Assembly (NCBI RefSeq): GCF_905220565.1
Contig: NC_059407.1
Location: 1,364,001-1,428,000, forward strand
Source of the DNA: Melitaea cinxia
Lineage: Eukaryota > Arthropoda > Insecta > Lepidoptera > Nymphalidae
Length of the DNA: 64,000 bases
Direction of reading: 5' to 3'
The translations under genes and the position numbers were made by a program. Below are positions 35,855 through 47,372 of this stretch, piece after piece. Numbering within the stretch: the first letter of the stretch is position 1; each line of letters opens with the position of its first letter. The notes under the pieces were generated by a model. That model was given only the letters and a program-made list of their open reading frames with translations. It had not been told where the DNA came from and made no database searches.

Positions 35855-36424
35855 ATTTATAAAGATTTGCCTGCGGCTTTTTCGGCGTATGTGAATGTTC
35901 CATATTAAACGTTCCAGCATCAAAATTCTCATCAACTTGCATATTATAAGCGAGTGCACCGACGAGATGAATCGAAAGTCATTTTTTACTACACCGATTA
36001 AAAATACACATGTAAATTTTAGGCACATAAAAAGAATCAACAATGTATTGAAATCAGAAATAAAATAAAACACTATCGAAATAATATCAAACATTGATTT
36101 CAAACATTTAACTCATTCACAGACGATTCGTTTCGGCTTCCGAACGTGATTGCACAGATTTTAATGTCATTATAAATACGAAAATCATAAAGATTCGATA
36201 TTCAATCGATGAAAGGTCCGAGTGAAAGTTAACACGTATTCGAATAGAATGAAATTTCGCTAAGTTAAGTAACATAAGATGTATATCCAACGCAACACCA
36301 AATTTAATCGTGGTTAACGGCATCAACACTTTCATTTCTTTTGTGGACGACAGGACAGGGCGTAGCAATGTCGATCACACAATCGTTTTTGAATCGATCC
36401 GTGATTATATCGGATACGAATTAT
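35855..36424. other. Higher-complexity single-copy island
   Basis: GC content is raised and repeats are absent. Two - strand frames of 85 and 83 codons sit here (35846-36103 and 36117-36368), and neither shows a known domain. A further run of 'atcgat'/'cgatt' motifs extends past 36600. Possibly regulatory DNA in the intron. Confidence 0.35.
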
Positions 36425-36802
36425 ATCGATGCACTAACGGTAGTGATTTGTGATTTTCTAACGCTGATTAGGTCTATTGTTGATTTTTTTTTGATCTTCA
36501 AATAGTATGCTCATTAAAACCCAGGTCCGTAACGTGCTAAAGTTCGTCGATCAAATTTTCAATCATTCAAATCGGTTGATCGTTATTGAATGATTGAAAA
36601 GTTTTTTTGGGTTCGACGGAAATCATAGTTGTCAGCAATTATTTTTGATTCGAGAGGTCATCATACTCGTACTAACCCTAGACGGTTGAAATGATGCGAA
36701 CCGAATAACATTAGTATTAATTTTGTTATTACGAACAGATTAGTTCTCTGGGTAGTCTGGGTATAATATATATATATATATTATTTGTACGTATGTTAAT
36801 CG

Positions 36803-36937
36803 ACGGTCACCAACCCGTCTGCGTCGTCGCGTGGAGACTATGGGCAACACACATGATTTCACGCCATTTTTGGCGCGAATTTGTGGAGGCCTATGTCCAG
36901 CAGTGAACTGCGATAGGCTGAAGTGATGTGAGTGATG
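36803..36937 (+). repeat. Family B, 5'-truncated
   Basis: 'cggtcaccaacccgtctgcg' to 'gtccagcagtgaactgcgat' and a GTGATG tail. The encoded end reads WREFVEAYVQQ then a stop, one substitution earlier than in other copies. Confidence 0.85.
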
Positions 36938-37576
36938 TTTATCAAAAAAATGTAGCTATACCATTCGGCTGTTACCAATAACACAAGCATTAAGTTGCTC
37001 ACCGTTGGAACAGACAAACGTGTGTGTATGTTGTATATATTAAATATTATTATGTTATTAGTAATTATAGATTCAATACTTTAACAGATTAGAACTTATG
37101 ATATTATTATAGATTTAAAGATAAATTGAGATTTTGTGTTATTATGTTTCATATATCCTACCATTTATATACATATATCACTATATACCATTTATACACA
37201 AATCCTACTCATATACTGACGCTTTTCAGTGGGATTTAGGCATTCGTTTTTACTTATTCTTATTAATTAAAAACATTATATTTGATAAATTCGTACATTA
37301 CTGAATTAATTTTAATTATTTACATCATATTGATTTTAATTACAACTACGTTATTTCGAAGTTACGTTCTAAAAATCGTGCTACGCTTAATTTTATCTCA
37401 AATATTGTAAAAAAATATTGTTATTTGGGTAAAACTCGAATAGTTTTGACTTTATGAGAAAAATACTACAGTATTTATCTCATGTTGGTAAAAAAAACAA
37501 GTGTTCGACCACACAACTGAAGTACCACTTCTTTCGCTCTATTATTCTTTATCTATTATTATTATCTATTATATAT

Positions 37577-37926
37577 CGGCTTGGACGCCGCGTTGGCGCA
37601 ATGGTTACAGCCATGGATTGTACCTGTTGCGCTGGCAGTTGCGGGTTCGATCCCCGAACATGACAAACATTTGTATTGGCCATACAGGTGTTTGCCGTGG
37701 TCTGGGTGTTTGTGCAGTCCTTGTGGGTCTCCCCACCGTGCCTCGGAGAGCACGTTAAGCCATCGGTCCCGGTTGTTATTATGTACATCTGATAGCGATC
37801 GTTACTCATAGTAGGAAATATATCCGCCAACCCGCCTTGGAGCAGCGTGGTGGATTAAGCTCTGATCCTTCTCTTACATGGGGAAAGAGGCCTATGCCCA
37901 GTAGTGGGATATTACAGGCTGAAGCG
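37577..37926 (+). repeat. SINE family A, full length, best copy
   Basis: Exact box A 'tggcgcaatgg' (37594-37604) and box B 'ggttcgatccc' (37644-37654), 50 bp apart, form an RNA polymerase III-type head. The body ('accgtgcctcggagagcacg') and the RTE-like end 'attacaggctgaagcg' follow. 'attatatat' on both sides (37568-37576 and 37927-37935) is a possible target duplication, though AT-rich. Five overlapping short frames here are not genes. Confidence 0.95.
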
Positions 37927-37979
37927 ATTATATATTATATCTATATGTAAATATATATGAGAAAGAGAGAAAGAATACG

Positions 37980-38103
37980 CGTGCTCGCAGTTCTCTCTCT
38001 TTCTATCTTCACAAACTTATATCTCCCTCTCAACTTCCGTTCGCCTCGCCCGATCACACTTTTCGTAACGCTCTCGTCTCGAGATTTACCAGTTTACTCC
38101 CAA
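37980..38103 (-). repeat. Dispersed repeat G, inverted copy
   Basis: Reverse complement of 20337-20457. Next to it is a hairpin between 'gaaagagagaaaga' (about 37961) and 'ttctctctctttc' (about 37991). Confidence 0.8.
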
Positions 38104-38380
38104 ATTCAAGCTTGCGCAATGAAGTTTTAGTTTAAAAATGTAGATCGCTACAATGGAATTCACTTTGACGCATAAGGAAAATGAACTTAAAAAACGTATT
38201 TCTTAAAAAAAGAGCGATGAAAGCAGGTCACAAATAGGTAAATATAACGGTTTATATTCTCAGAACATCTGAATCATATAACCTTGACTCCTGTGAAATT
38301 AATTATAAGTATAATTATTATTTTACTATATAGAAGAATTTGCTAATCATTTCTTTGAAGAATTTATTGTGAATATCTTA

Positions 38381-38645
38381 TCATCATCACTCCAACCAAT
38401 CGCAGTCCACTGCTGGAGATAGGCCTCCACAAGTTCGCGCCTCAAATGGTGTGAACTCATGTGTGTATAGTACAAATATAGTGCCAATAGTCACCACGCT
38501 GAGCAGGCGGGTTGGTGACCGCAGGGCTGACTTTGTCGCACCGAAGACGCGGCTGCTCGTCTTCGGCCCGTGTATATAAAAGCCAGCAGTTGGATGGTTA
38601 TCTCGTCATCGGTCGGCTTTTTAAGTTTCAACGTGGTAGTGGAGT
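38381..38645 (-). repeat. Family B, long copy
   Basis: In reverse it runs from a CATCAT tail through 'gcaggcgggttggtgaccgc' to 'gtcggctttttaagtttcaa'. The 67-codon + frame is repeat-derived. Confidence 0.87.
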
Positions 38646-38689
38646 CCACACTAAATTATTACTAGTATGTTGTTCTTGCACTACTAAGA

Positions 38690-38884
38690 TGGCAAACAAG
38701 TGTGTAGTTGGCTGATAAATAGTTACCGCAGCCAATTGACGCTTGCAATATCAGAAGTATTACAGATGTGTTGGTGACTATTTTCGATCTTCTCGAGGAG
38801 TTGTGGCTACCATTCTCACCACAGGAACACAACACTTCCTTGATAGCAGTAGTTGGCTGTGATCTCCTTTAAATTCAAGGTTGA
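38690..38884 (-). repeat. Family C, old copy
   Basis: 'tggcaaacaagtgtgtagtt', 'caatatcagaagtatt', 'cacaggaacacaacact' and 'ttggctgtgatctcc' keep the family order with many changes. It abuts the family B copy. Confidence 0.7.
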
Positions 38885-39114
38885 AAAGACTTACACAGTC
38901 ATGCTTACCCAATTTTAATCACGTCTTTTGCTGATAGTCACGCTATTCCAAATTTTAATCACGTCGTTCCTAATATGCCCAATCTCATTATTATGACATG
39001 CATCATTTAAACATTTTGTAGACATTGCCTATGTTGCTTGCAACCGTGCAATATAGTTGTACAAATCATTTAACCAATATTGTTTTCTAATGTTTACGTA
39101 AATTTCATTCATTA

Positions 39115-39500
39115 TAATGAAACAGCTTTTTCGGATTTTATCGCGGTTTATTACATGCCCGACGTTTTGTATACTTTACAGCATCCATGGTCACGGGAGG
39201 ACTCCAAAAAAAAATCTTTCATTTAACCCATATTTATAGAAATATGACTAAATCCTCACAGCTTCTTAAGTTAAACAATATATTTGTCAAACTTTATAAT
39301 TGTTTGCGACATAATTACCGTAAATACACATTTTGAAGACGCAACACCCTCACAGCGTGACGCCCTTCGTCCTCCATGATGTAGTGGGCTTGTACTCACA
39401 GCTGCTGTCTTGATATACACTCTCCAGTGGCCAGCAATGGAGTGTTTCTAACACACAATTACTCAATACATGCATGAAGCGATGTGTATGATGTATGGTC
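39115..39500. repeat. Retroposon-like segment ('tttatcgcggtttatta')
   Basis: Contains 'ttttatcgcggtttattaca', 'gcatccatggtcacggga' and, after an AT-rich gap, a GC-rich block 39340-39480 ('ccctcacagcgtgacgccct'). The wording is familiar from abundant lepidopteran elements, but I cannot name the class. The two halves may be parts of one interrupted element. Confidence 0.45.
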
Positions 39501-41982
39501 TTGTGGAAGATTTTTTTTTCACGTTGCAAAATTTATTAATACTACATAAATTGGGAAGTTACTATATTAATAGTTCACTATAGTATAGAAAATAGCTGAA
39601 AATATGATACAAAAAGTTAGTAATTAGAATGTGTAGCATAAAGAAATACCGATATTATTTGCTATTAGGCCAGGGTCGATTAGATTTGGGCCCAAAAAAA
39701 AAATTAGAACAGGATGAAACCCATTATAAAAGTAGCAAAACACAACAAAAACAATAGGAAAAATAATAAACATACAGGTTGAAAACATTTTATCAAATTT
39801 TTTTGAAAAATTCGGTTATTTTTGCTGTGTGACGTCACAACTTCTGCTGTGTTTTTGCACCGAGTGTAAATATACTGTTTTGATATTATTTTCAATCATA
39901 TATCAACAGGCTAAAAAACTTATACGGCTTGAATATTTAAATTTGCTGTTGCATATACATAATATATATAATGTTATGCATTTTTTTTTAAAAATTCATC
40001 ATATCTTACAAAACCTCACAAATAAAGGCTCACAAATGTCTCTTTCGTAATTAGCTTTGATAGTAAATATGTGATGCTATAATAAATCAGCATAAAGTCA
40101 GTTCAACGTATATAAGTAGTGGTCACAATTTTTATTATATTAATAAAATTAATCCCTAAACATCATGTAACCAGGTTAAATGATGCTAATATAACTTTGA
40201 TTGCATCAATTTCGTCACGACATTAAATACTAATGTTGGTTGCGTAATCGACCTTATTATTATTGTTATGAAGCGCTAACGGTGTATTTAGTATAAATAA
40301 AAAATTATAAGCAATAACTGAATGATTCAATAAAAATATTTAAAAAAAAAACTATGTACTAGAACTAGAATTCGATTTTCAAAACTTTTTTCTTACGTAT
40401 TCTTGACAGGTTTTTTTTTTTTTAATAGATTATAAAAAATATATACGATGTGGTTTAAAAAAAAAACAAACAATATTAAGTAAACCTAGCAACAAATTAT
40501 ACGTTTTAACCTGTACAAAATTATTCAAATTTCTCAAGGTTTAAACACATAATTATATATAATAATACTATAAAAAAAAATCAATCAAAATTCAATATTC
40601 CCATCGTGTCGCATGTGTTACCTTAATGATATAATGGTTTTGATGTTCGTCACCTTTCTCGGAAAATAACAGGGAACCATAAATAAGGTGAAGGTAATTG
40701 TATCAAATTGTTGAAAATCACAAGGTCCGGCGACCCACCGCGGTCTGATCGTAACGCTCAATACACTCACGAAAATTTGATCAAAAAGAATTTTTGATTA
40801 AAAGTGAAAATGAAAGTTTTTGGTTAATTTTTTTTTTTGTTTTACAGTTTTTTTTAATGAAATATTGTCTCTCTGAATGTCTTTAAGTGTCGTTTAATTA
40901 ATTATGAGGCTAAATAAGCTAAATTTACGTAAATAAAGTTTGTATAGATATAGCTAAATCAAAAAATAAATTACTACTAATAAAATTGGCTTTAAATTTT
41001 TTACAAAGTTTATTATAATTACTAGTAGTTATTAAAGTATTATAATAGTTATTGCAATTAATATTAAATTTTAAATTTAACCTTATCTTTGAATTGGGTC
41101 TTCCTAAATTATTAAAATAAAAAAATAATAATGAGAAAATATAACATTTGAAATAAAACAACATAGGTTTTTATGAGTGATAAAACAAAACAAAACATTG
41201 ACCTAATTGGATCACTTGTCCGCAAACATAACCCGAACACGAAGATTTAGACAAATATCCGTACGTGACATACAAATCTCGTCATAACCCGAATCAAACA
41301 CAAACCGTTAGCACAACAGCCGCGATGACTGCGATAATTCCCCTTAATTGTATCTTATAAGTATTAATTATAAATAATTATATTTTAAATTGAATCTCTA
41401 CATCTTTTTTAATATCTGTCTAGCAATAAAACCATCATTAAACATCGATAAATACTAGAAATAACTAGCTTCTACGCAATATGGATTAGTTTTATCTTCT
41501 TGTCGGCAAAATAAAATCTCCGCTAATACGAAATTTTACCGACTTCAAGTTTTATAGATATGATAAGTTATAAAATATGGTTATAAAAAAGGCTATTTAT
41601 TCCGATATTCATCGTATTTAACGCCGTTTCGAATCGTTATGGTCGTAGGGATTTCTTCATCAACGGTAGCCGCTGTTTTTATGTATGTAAAAATTCTGAA
41701 TGTAGGCGTAATTAAATATCGTTATACAGCTACTGGTGTGACCGTATCGGCTTATTTTGATTTGACGGATTTTTAATGCTAATTGAAGGAAAGTTTTGAC
41801 TGTAAATAATACCAGTTACTATTACTTCTTGATAGTATAAAATGACATTAAGGATTTGAATTTAAAGATACACTACTTTTAAACGAAATATTAATTAATG
41901 TGCCAATAATAACCAAGGGCCTAAAGGCTAGCTTCGATTTAATTATTAGTTTTCTGTTTATCGTGTCATTTTTAATTACTTC
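39501..41982. other. Long AT-rich intron sequence
   Basis: A single GC-rich patch at about 40715-40770 ('ggtccggcgacccaccgcgg') stands out. Several 60-80 codon frames (39704, 39829, 40925) are low-complexity and AT-rich. No exon recognised. Confidence 0.45.
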
Positions 41983-42117
41983 TGATGAACCAAAGAGAAA
42001 CCAAAGAGAAGAGATGAAACACACGAGTTCACGTTATTTTTGGCGTAAACTTGTGGAGGCCTATGTCCAGCAGTGGACTGTATAGGCTGTAATGATGATA
42101 ATGATGAACCAAAGAGA
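41983..42117 (+). repeat. Family B insertion with a 16-bp target duplication
   Basis: A 5'-truncated family B end ('aggcctatgtccagcagtgg', encoded WRKLVEAYVQQWTV then stop) with an (ATG)n tail. It lies between perfect copies of 'tgatgaaccaaagaga' at 41983-41998 and 42102-42117, defining an insertion of about 100 bp. Confidence 0.92.
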
Positions 42118-42402
42118 TGAGTACTATGGATTGTCTGTCTTACAGTAGCAAACGGCAACGTTCCAAAATTAAAAGTAGTACTGAGTAATTAATCGCTAAA
42201 ATTGCTTTTAGAAGTAATCTCATGCTCGAGTTTGACGAAAAATGTGAAAAGGGTAAGAGAAAATCTGCCTGATTTTGGAGAAATTCCGATGATTGTACCT
42301 ATATTTACCTATTTGAAATGAATATGCGTAAGACACTCGGCTGCTTAGTTTGTACGATAATGGGCATCTATTAGTAGAATATTTGGTACACACTCAGTCA
42401 GT

Positions 42403-42580
42403 TCAGCCTATTGTAGTCAACTGCTGGACATATGCCTCCCCAAGTTCGCGCCAGACATTCCAGTTTTCCGCCATCCTCATCCAGCCTATACCGACAATCT
42501 TACGTAGATCGTCGATCCAGCGGACTGGAGGACGTCCTAAACTAAGACACACTGCATTTGCCAAGACGCGGTCACAATCA
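42403..42580 (-). pseudogene. RTE-clade LINE open-frame remnant
   Basis: The - strand frame reads about 58 codons without interruption: LANAVCLSLGRPPVRWIDDL, then RKIVGIGWMRMAENWNVW, RELGEAYVQQLTTIG and stop. The GRPPxRWxDDL...W...EAYVQQ pattern is the C-terminal end of RTE-type retrotransposon polyproteins. Reverse transcriptase and endonuclease domains are absent. Confidence 0.85.
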
Positions 42581-43256
42581 CAAAACTCATTAAGTATAAA
42601 AAGGATTATTTACACAATATTAATTGTACACAAATTATATTTAGGAAGTTAGAAAACGTGAAGGAAGTTTAAATAAAGATATAAATAAGATTACAAAACA
42701 AATTACAAATATAACTCTTGTCATTAATTCAGACAAAATCCTAAACATCTTTATTAGAACGATTATAATATTTAAAACAGAGATTAGCATTCATTAGGGT
42801 GAGGTATAAAAAAAAATTAATTGAAAAGCTTTTGAAATTGACCTCAGCGCCGTCGAGATTTCAATCTCATAATATATATTTTTTTAGTTCTTGAAACAAA
42901 AATGGATATTATCTTGCAAATTAATTGATAGTTAAAATTTAATCCGATCGTGAATGATGAAAATCTTTTTATTTATACCGGTTTTTTTACTTTATGATAT
43001 TACATTGAAATTTTAAGTATATTTTATGGTACGATATTTTGAGGATTGGATATCAAATCAAAGAAGGAAAGCGTGGATTTTTAAGTTTAGATTTGTTCCG
43101 GTTCAATCAAGTTTCTGGTCTTTCATTTCGTTCAAGTGGTTAATAATGTATCGTAAAAAAATTGCAAGTATCGAATGTTTCAGACGGAATATAATAATAT
43201 AGTAAAAAAAATATTCCATGTCGATGTGCAATAAGCAGTACAACGACTGACTGTTT
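42581..43256. other. AT-rich intron sequence
   Basis: Nothing recognised. Confidence 0.4.
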
Positions 43257-43551
43257 AACTGAGGTAGGGCACAGCAGGAATTTCCTGCTCAGGATATGGA
43301 AAATATGGAGCAGCCCGAGTGGTGTAGTACCTCGACCTTACAGAAGATCACAGCTAAATAATACTGTTTTCAAGCAGTATTGTGTTCCTGTTGGTGAGTA
43401 AGGTAACCAGAGCTCCTGGGGGGGATTGGGGATTGGGTCGGCAACGCGCTTGTGATGCTTCTGGTGTTGCAGGCGTCTATAAGCTACGGTAATCGCTTAT
43501 CATCAGGTGAGCCGTAAGCTTGTTTGTCGACCTAGTGGTATAAAAAAAAAA
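43257..43551 (+). repeat. Family C, full length
   Basis: Close to the 34761 and 46822 copies, with 'ctgggggggattggggattg' intact. Probably among the youngest copies, except for an extra 'gatatggaaa' near 43296. Confidence 0.93.
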
Positions 43552-43659
43552 CAACGAATTGATAAGCTTTCTTCAATCATTGAAAATTATAGGCTAAAAA
43601 TTTTATTGAAGTTATACATTTTTTGGCTCGTTAGGGAAAAATGATGAAAGTAAAATGAT

Positions 43660-43765
43660 TCGCGCACTCACCGTCACATAAAACCGACACCCTGAAGTTA
43701 GCTAGTCAACGAAGAAGTAGTTAGCAACGTGAAGTTACCTAGCCTATGAAGTATAACTATAATAC
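43660..43765 (+). repeat. Dispersed repeat I, copy 1
   Basis: 'cgcgcactcaccgtca', 'aaaaccgacaccctgaagtt' and two iterations of 'gaagtta.ctag' match 60495-60605 in reverse complement. Confidence 0.8.
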
Positions 43766-44624
43766 AATACTTCTTACGTGCGTACATAAGTACACACACA
43801 CACACAATTTTTAATTATAAATTCAAATCCTATATCTATTATAACTGATATTCTATATATGTTAATTGTATTATTGAAGCGGTTCTATGTTTAGAGTTAA
43901 AACGGATAATGAGACAGACGCTAACTTTACGAACATAATTTCTTAATCTCTCAATCAGGCGATCTATTAGTAGAGGCTGTTTTAAGAAACCATTATTAAA
44001 ATCGAGATAAACTCAGTGGGGAGACTCACAAAGGTACAACATTTTATCTTAGAAATTCGGACAAAAACAAAAAACTACCAAATTAATTAATTATTTAATC
44101 TATTCCAAAATGAATTTTTAGGAATTTAATTATATCAAACATCTATTATTTAATCTTTAACGACATCATTAGTTGATATAATTGATATTTAAAAAGTCAC
44201 AAAAGTAATTTATAATTCAGTACACATACTAGTGAAGAAATTCACAAAGCGTCTTAGAATCAACACAGCTGGAGGTTTGGTATCTCGCTGTGAGCTTGTT
44301 GATAATTCCACTTAGACCAGGTATAGACATGATAATAAATATACGGATTTTTAACTTCCTTGTACCTAAACATATATCTGACTGCGTCAAAATTATCACT
44401 TTTGTTATTTAATTTAAAAAAATGTCCACTTTTTTATAGTTATTGTTTACGCTAACAACACGGACAACACATTTTTTATACTTTGTGTTGCTACAACTGG
44501 CTTTCATGTTGGACATGGTTTTATTATGACTTATTTAATATGTAAGTATTAAAAACTGTATGTACCTTATTCTTATATCAATCTGATGTAACTATTGCGT
44601 GTGTCATCCTAACCTAAACACCAG

Positions 44625-44790
44625 TTTCCTAGTACGATTCCCGCTCGAGATGGATGGTATTTTTACAAACATTTTTTTACCGGTTTGTATATCTTTCCTT
44701 GTGTTTCACTTCACCGTGCCTCGGAGAGCACATTAAGCCTTCGTTTCCAGTTGTTATCATATACATCTGATAGATCCAACCTGTAGTCGG
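44625..44790 (+). repeat. SINE family A3 fragment
   Basis: Box B-like 'tacgattcccgctcgagatg', central 'ttaccggtttgtatat', then the family A 'caccgtgcctcggagagcac'. The 3' end is lost at about 44785. Confidence 0.7.
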
Positions 44791-44837
44791 ATTTGTAATA
44801 CTGTATAGAGAACTTTTAATAAATCTTCTATTATGTT

Positions 44838-44975
44838 ACCGGTTTTTCTGAACAGAAACTATATTCGAAATCCGGTGGTATGAACACCTTAACTGTAATA
44901 TATTTTTGTAGAATGACGAGTCAAGAGTGCTCTTAAAGTCTACACCAATAAAATTAAGTTTTATTTTGTTTTGAT
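44838..44975 (+). repeat. LINE-type 3' end (relative of 17995)
   Basis: 'accggtttttctgaacagaa', 'ccggtggtatgaacacc', 'agaatgacgagtcaagagtg' and a 'ttttgttttgatt' tail; strongly diverged. Confidence 0.65.
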
Positions 44976-45454
44976 TATTGAAATCATAGAAGTCGATTAG
45001 TCTGTTAACCTGGCTTTCTTTTTATACCTCTAATATAATTAACTATTTATTATCAATCATTTGCTATATAATGTGATAATTTAATTTATTGTAATTTAAA
45101 TTAATTAAGTTTGAATTTTATTTGATATTTAATTTAATTTAGATTATATTAATTATCGATTTTGGAATTTTGTTTTTGTAAATAAAGATTTATTTATTAA
45201 ATTATTTGTTTATTACATTTTTATTTACATTTAATGACTTATATATCTCAAATTCGGCGTCTTTAAGCCGTTTCACATATCAAAAAAAAAAGCGCTGTGT
45301 AAATTTTCTTTTTGCGTACTATTTGAATTATTTTATTCGTTACAAATTAATTTTACGATATGGTTACTTTTGTTTATGAAAAATAAATTATCTTTGCATT
45401 TGGTAAAAACGCCATGTTGTAAAATCAGTGAAATTTACGTAGACATACGCGATA

Positions 45455-45790
45455 GTGCTGTGTGGCTACGGCAAGAAAGAAGAATATAGCCACCCCCTCT
45501 CTTCCCGTGAGTAAGGTCGTAAGAGGCGACTAAGGGATAACAAGGTTCCACTACCACTTTGGAACTTAAGAAGCTGACTGATGGCGGGATAACCATCTAT
45601 CCGCTGGCTTTGAAACACACAGGCCGAAGACGGGCAGCAGCGTCTTAGGTGCGAAAAAGCCAGCCCTGCGGTCACCAACCCGCCTGCCTAGCGTGGTGAC
45701 TATGGGCAACGCACATAAGTTCACGCATTTTTGGCGCGAACATGTGGAGGCCTAAGTTCAGCAGTGGACTGCAATAGGCTGGAATGATGA
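45455..45790 (+). repeat. Family B, longest copy
   Basis: 'gtgctgtgtggctacggcaa' to 'ctgcaataggctggaatgat'. It contains 'aggccgaagacgggcagc' and the RTE-like end. The 70-codon - frame and the first part of the 78-codon - frame (45672-45908) are repeat-derived. Confidence 0.9.
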
Positions 45791-46768
45791 CACGCGATAG
45801 TCTGTAATTGCAAAAATAATTGGAATTTGAAAAAAAAAAATCGCTACAAAACTCGCCAGGTCGGTTGGTAGTAATTATATTTAGAGCACAGTATTCAAAC
45901 AGTCTCAATGTAAACTAATATTTCAAATGTACGAAGAGACAACAGGCGAGAACGTTCATCTTCAGCGAACAGTTTGTCATCATGTCTCGCTACTTAGATT
46001 AGAAATATAATAGATGTGATATCGGAAATATTTTATATGTCAAAATATTATGATCGTGTGGGCGATGCTATAGGCATATTAGGTAGTAATGAAATGTGAT
46101 TTATGATTTATTACGTCAGCTGTGTCTGTGTGGTCTTTAAGTTGTGATTTAGGTATCGGATCGAAGAAAGGCGGTGTAAATTTTTGAAGTTATGGTGATT
46201 ACAAGAATTTCTCTTAGCGTTAGGTATTTGTTTCATGTTGCATAATAAGAGCGTGGTAAATGAAAAAAATATGACATTTTGTACATTGGAGAGCACGGAA
46301 ATAAAAAGTAATAATAATTATTAGGTTAGTTTTAGTTAAACTTTTAAGCTATCTAATAATAGAACGTAAAGGAAAACCTTATTTTTTCTTATTAGTATAC
46401 GAAGTCAATAAATAGAAAATAAGCAATAATACACACACATCAATTCCAATATTTCCCTGTTCTAAGTAGCTAACACTTGAATGCTGTTATTTGCGATGTA
46501 CTTTTAAATTTATTGTCAGACCACGATCGTGAAACGTTTATACCTTCACGGATGTTACAACTACTTCAAAGTATATTTGTTCAATCGTAACATATATCGT
46601 ATAATCGTATAATATATTATTTTGTAATAACCGATAACCGTGACTTTATATGACAAAAATGTTTTTAATGTTCGATTTAAATATTAAAAAATTAAAATAT
46701 TTTCTGTTACCTTGACTTTTTAAAAACGTCTAAAAATGTTGATAAGTTAGTTACACTCGCAAGAGATG
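45791..46768. other. AT-rich intron sequence
   Basis: No exon or repeat recognised. Confidence 0.4.
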
Positions 46769-46824
46769 CTTCATTCCGCTGATCCTAATACCGAGCTACT
46801 TCATTCCGCTGATACTAATACCGA
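46769..46824. repeat. Tandem duplication, 30-bp period
   Basis: 'cttcattccgctgatcctaa' (46769) and 'cttcattccgctgatactaa' (46799), both followed by 'taccga'. It directly abuts the truncated family C copy. Confidence 0.85.
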
Positions 46825-47041
46825 CCCTTACCAGACCACAGCTAAATAATACTGTTTTCATGCAGTATTGTGTTCCTGTTGGTGAGTAAGGTGACCAAAG
46901 CTCCTGGGGGGGATTGGGGATTGGGTCGGCAACGCGCTTGCGATGCTTCTGGTGTTGCAGGCGTCTATAAGCTACGGTAATCTCTTACCATCAGGTGAGC
47001 CGTACGCTTTTTTGCCGAACTAGTGATGTATAAAAAAAAAA
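46822..47041 (+). repeat. Family C, 5'-truncated
   Basis: From 'cgacccttaccagaccac' to 'tgtataaaaaaaaaa'. It is very similar to the 43257 copy after its truncation point. Confidence 0.9.
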
Positions 47042-47042
47042 T

Positions 47043-47190
47043 ACCAGGAGCTCAAGTTAACTTACTCAACTCAGGAACAAATCTCTACTGGAGAACAGTA
47101 TTATTTAGCTGTTATCTTCTGTAAAGTTGAGATACGCCTCTGTCGGGCTGCTTTAGACTTTGAACAAGATACTTTCTGCTGTGCCCTAGA
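47043..47190 (-). repeat. Family C, 5' part, inverted next to the previous copy
   Basis: Reversed 5' half ('gaacagtattatttagctgt', 'gtcgggctgcttta', 'ctgctgtgcccta'). Its A-rich 3' end is missing. The 66-codon - frame starting nearby is not a gene. Confidence 0.75.
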
Positions 47191-47213
47191 TCAATAAAAC
47201 TTAATTGACGCGT

Positions 47214-47372
47214 TTGGCGATGCGTTGGTGAAACGGTCACAGAACAACATTTGTATTGGCCACATAGATATTTGCCGTGGTATGGACGTTTGCGTTGTGT
47301 ATCCGGAAACACTCATGGTATTTCCATACCCCTGGCACAGAAGAAAATCCTACTGGTGGCCGTATATCTGAC
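47214..47372 (+). repeat. SINE family A2
   Basis: 'gcgatgcgttggtgaaacgg' head with box B deleted, then 'catttgtattggccacatag' and 'cctggcacagaagaaaatcc'. The internal promoter is broken. Confidence 0.7.

Noticed and set aside
35876..35910. Possible second knirps-family exon ('ggctttttcggcgta')
   Set aside because: A Phe-Phe-Gly reading is possible, but the following codons do not match the second zinc finger and there is no acceptor in phase.
37594..37665. Functional tRNA gene at the head of SINE A
   Set aside because: Boxes A and B are good but cloverleaf stems do not form, and the sequence continues into the SINE body; the same head recurs in several copies.
39122..39150. 'cagctttttcgg' as acceptor plus Phe-Phe-Gly exon
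   Set aside because: The phase is wrong for a phase-0 join and the sequence belongs to a dispersed repeat.
43796..43807. CA microsatellite
   Set aside because: Only a few units; too short to list as a feature.
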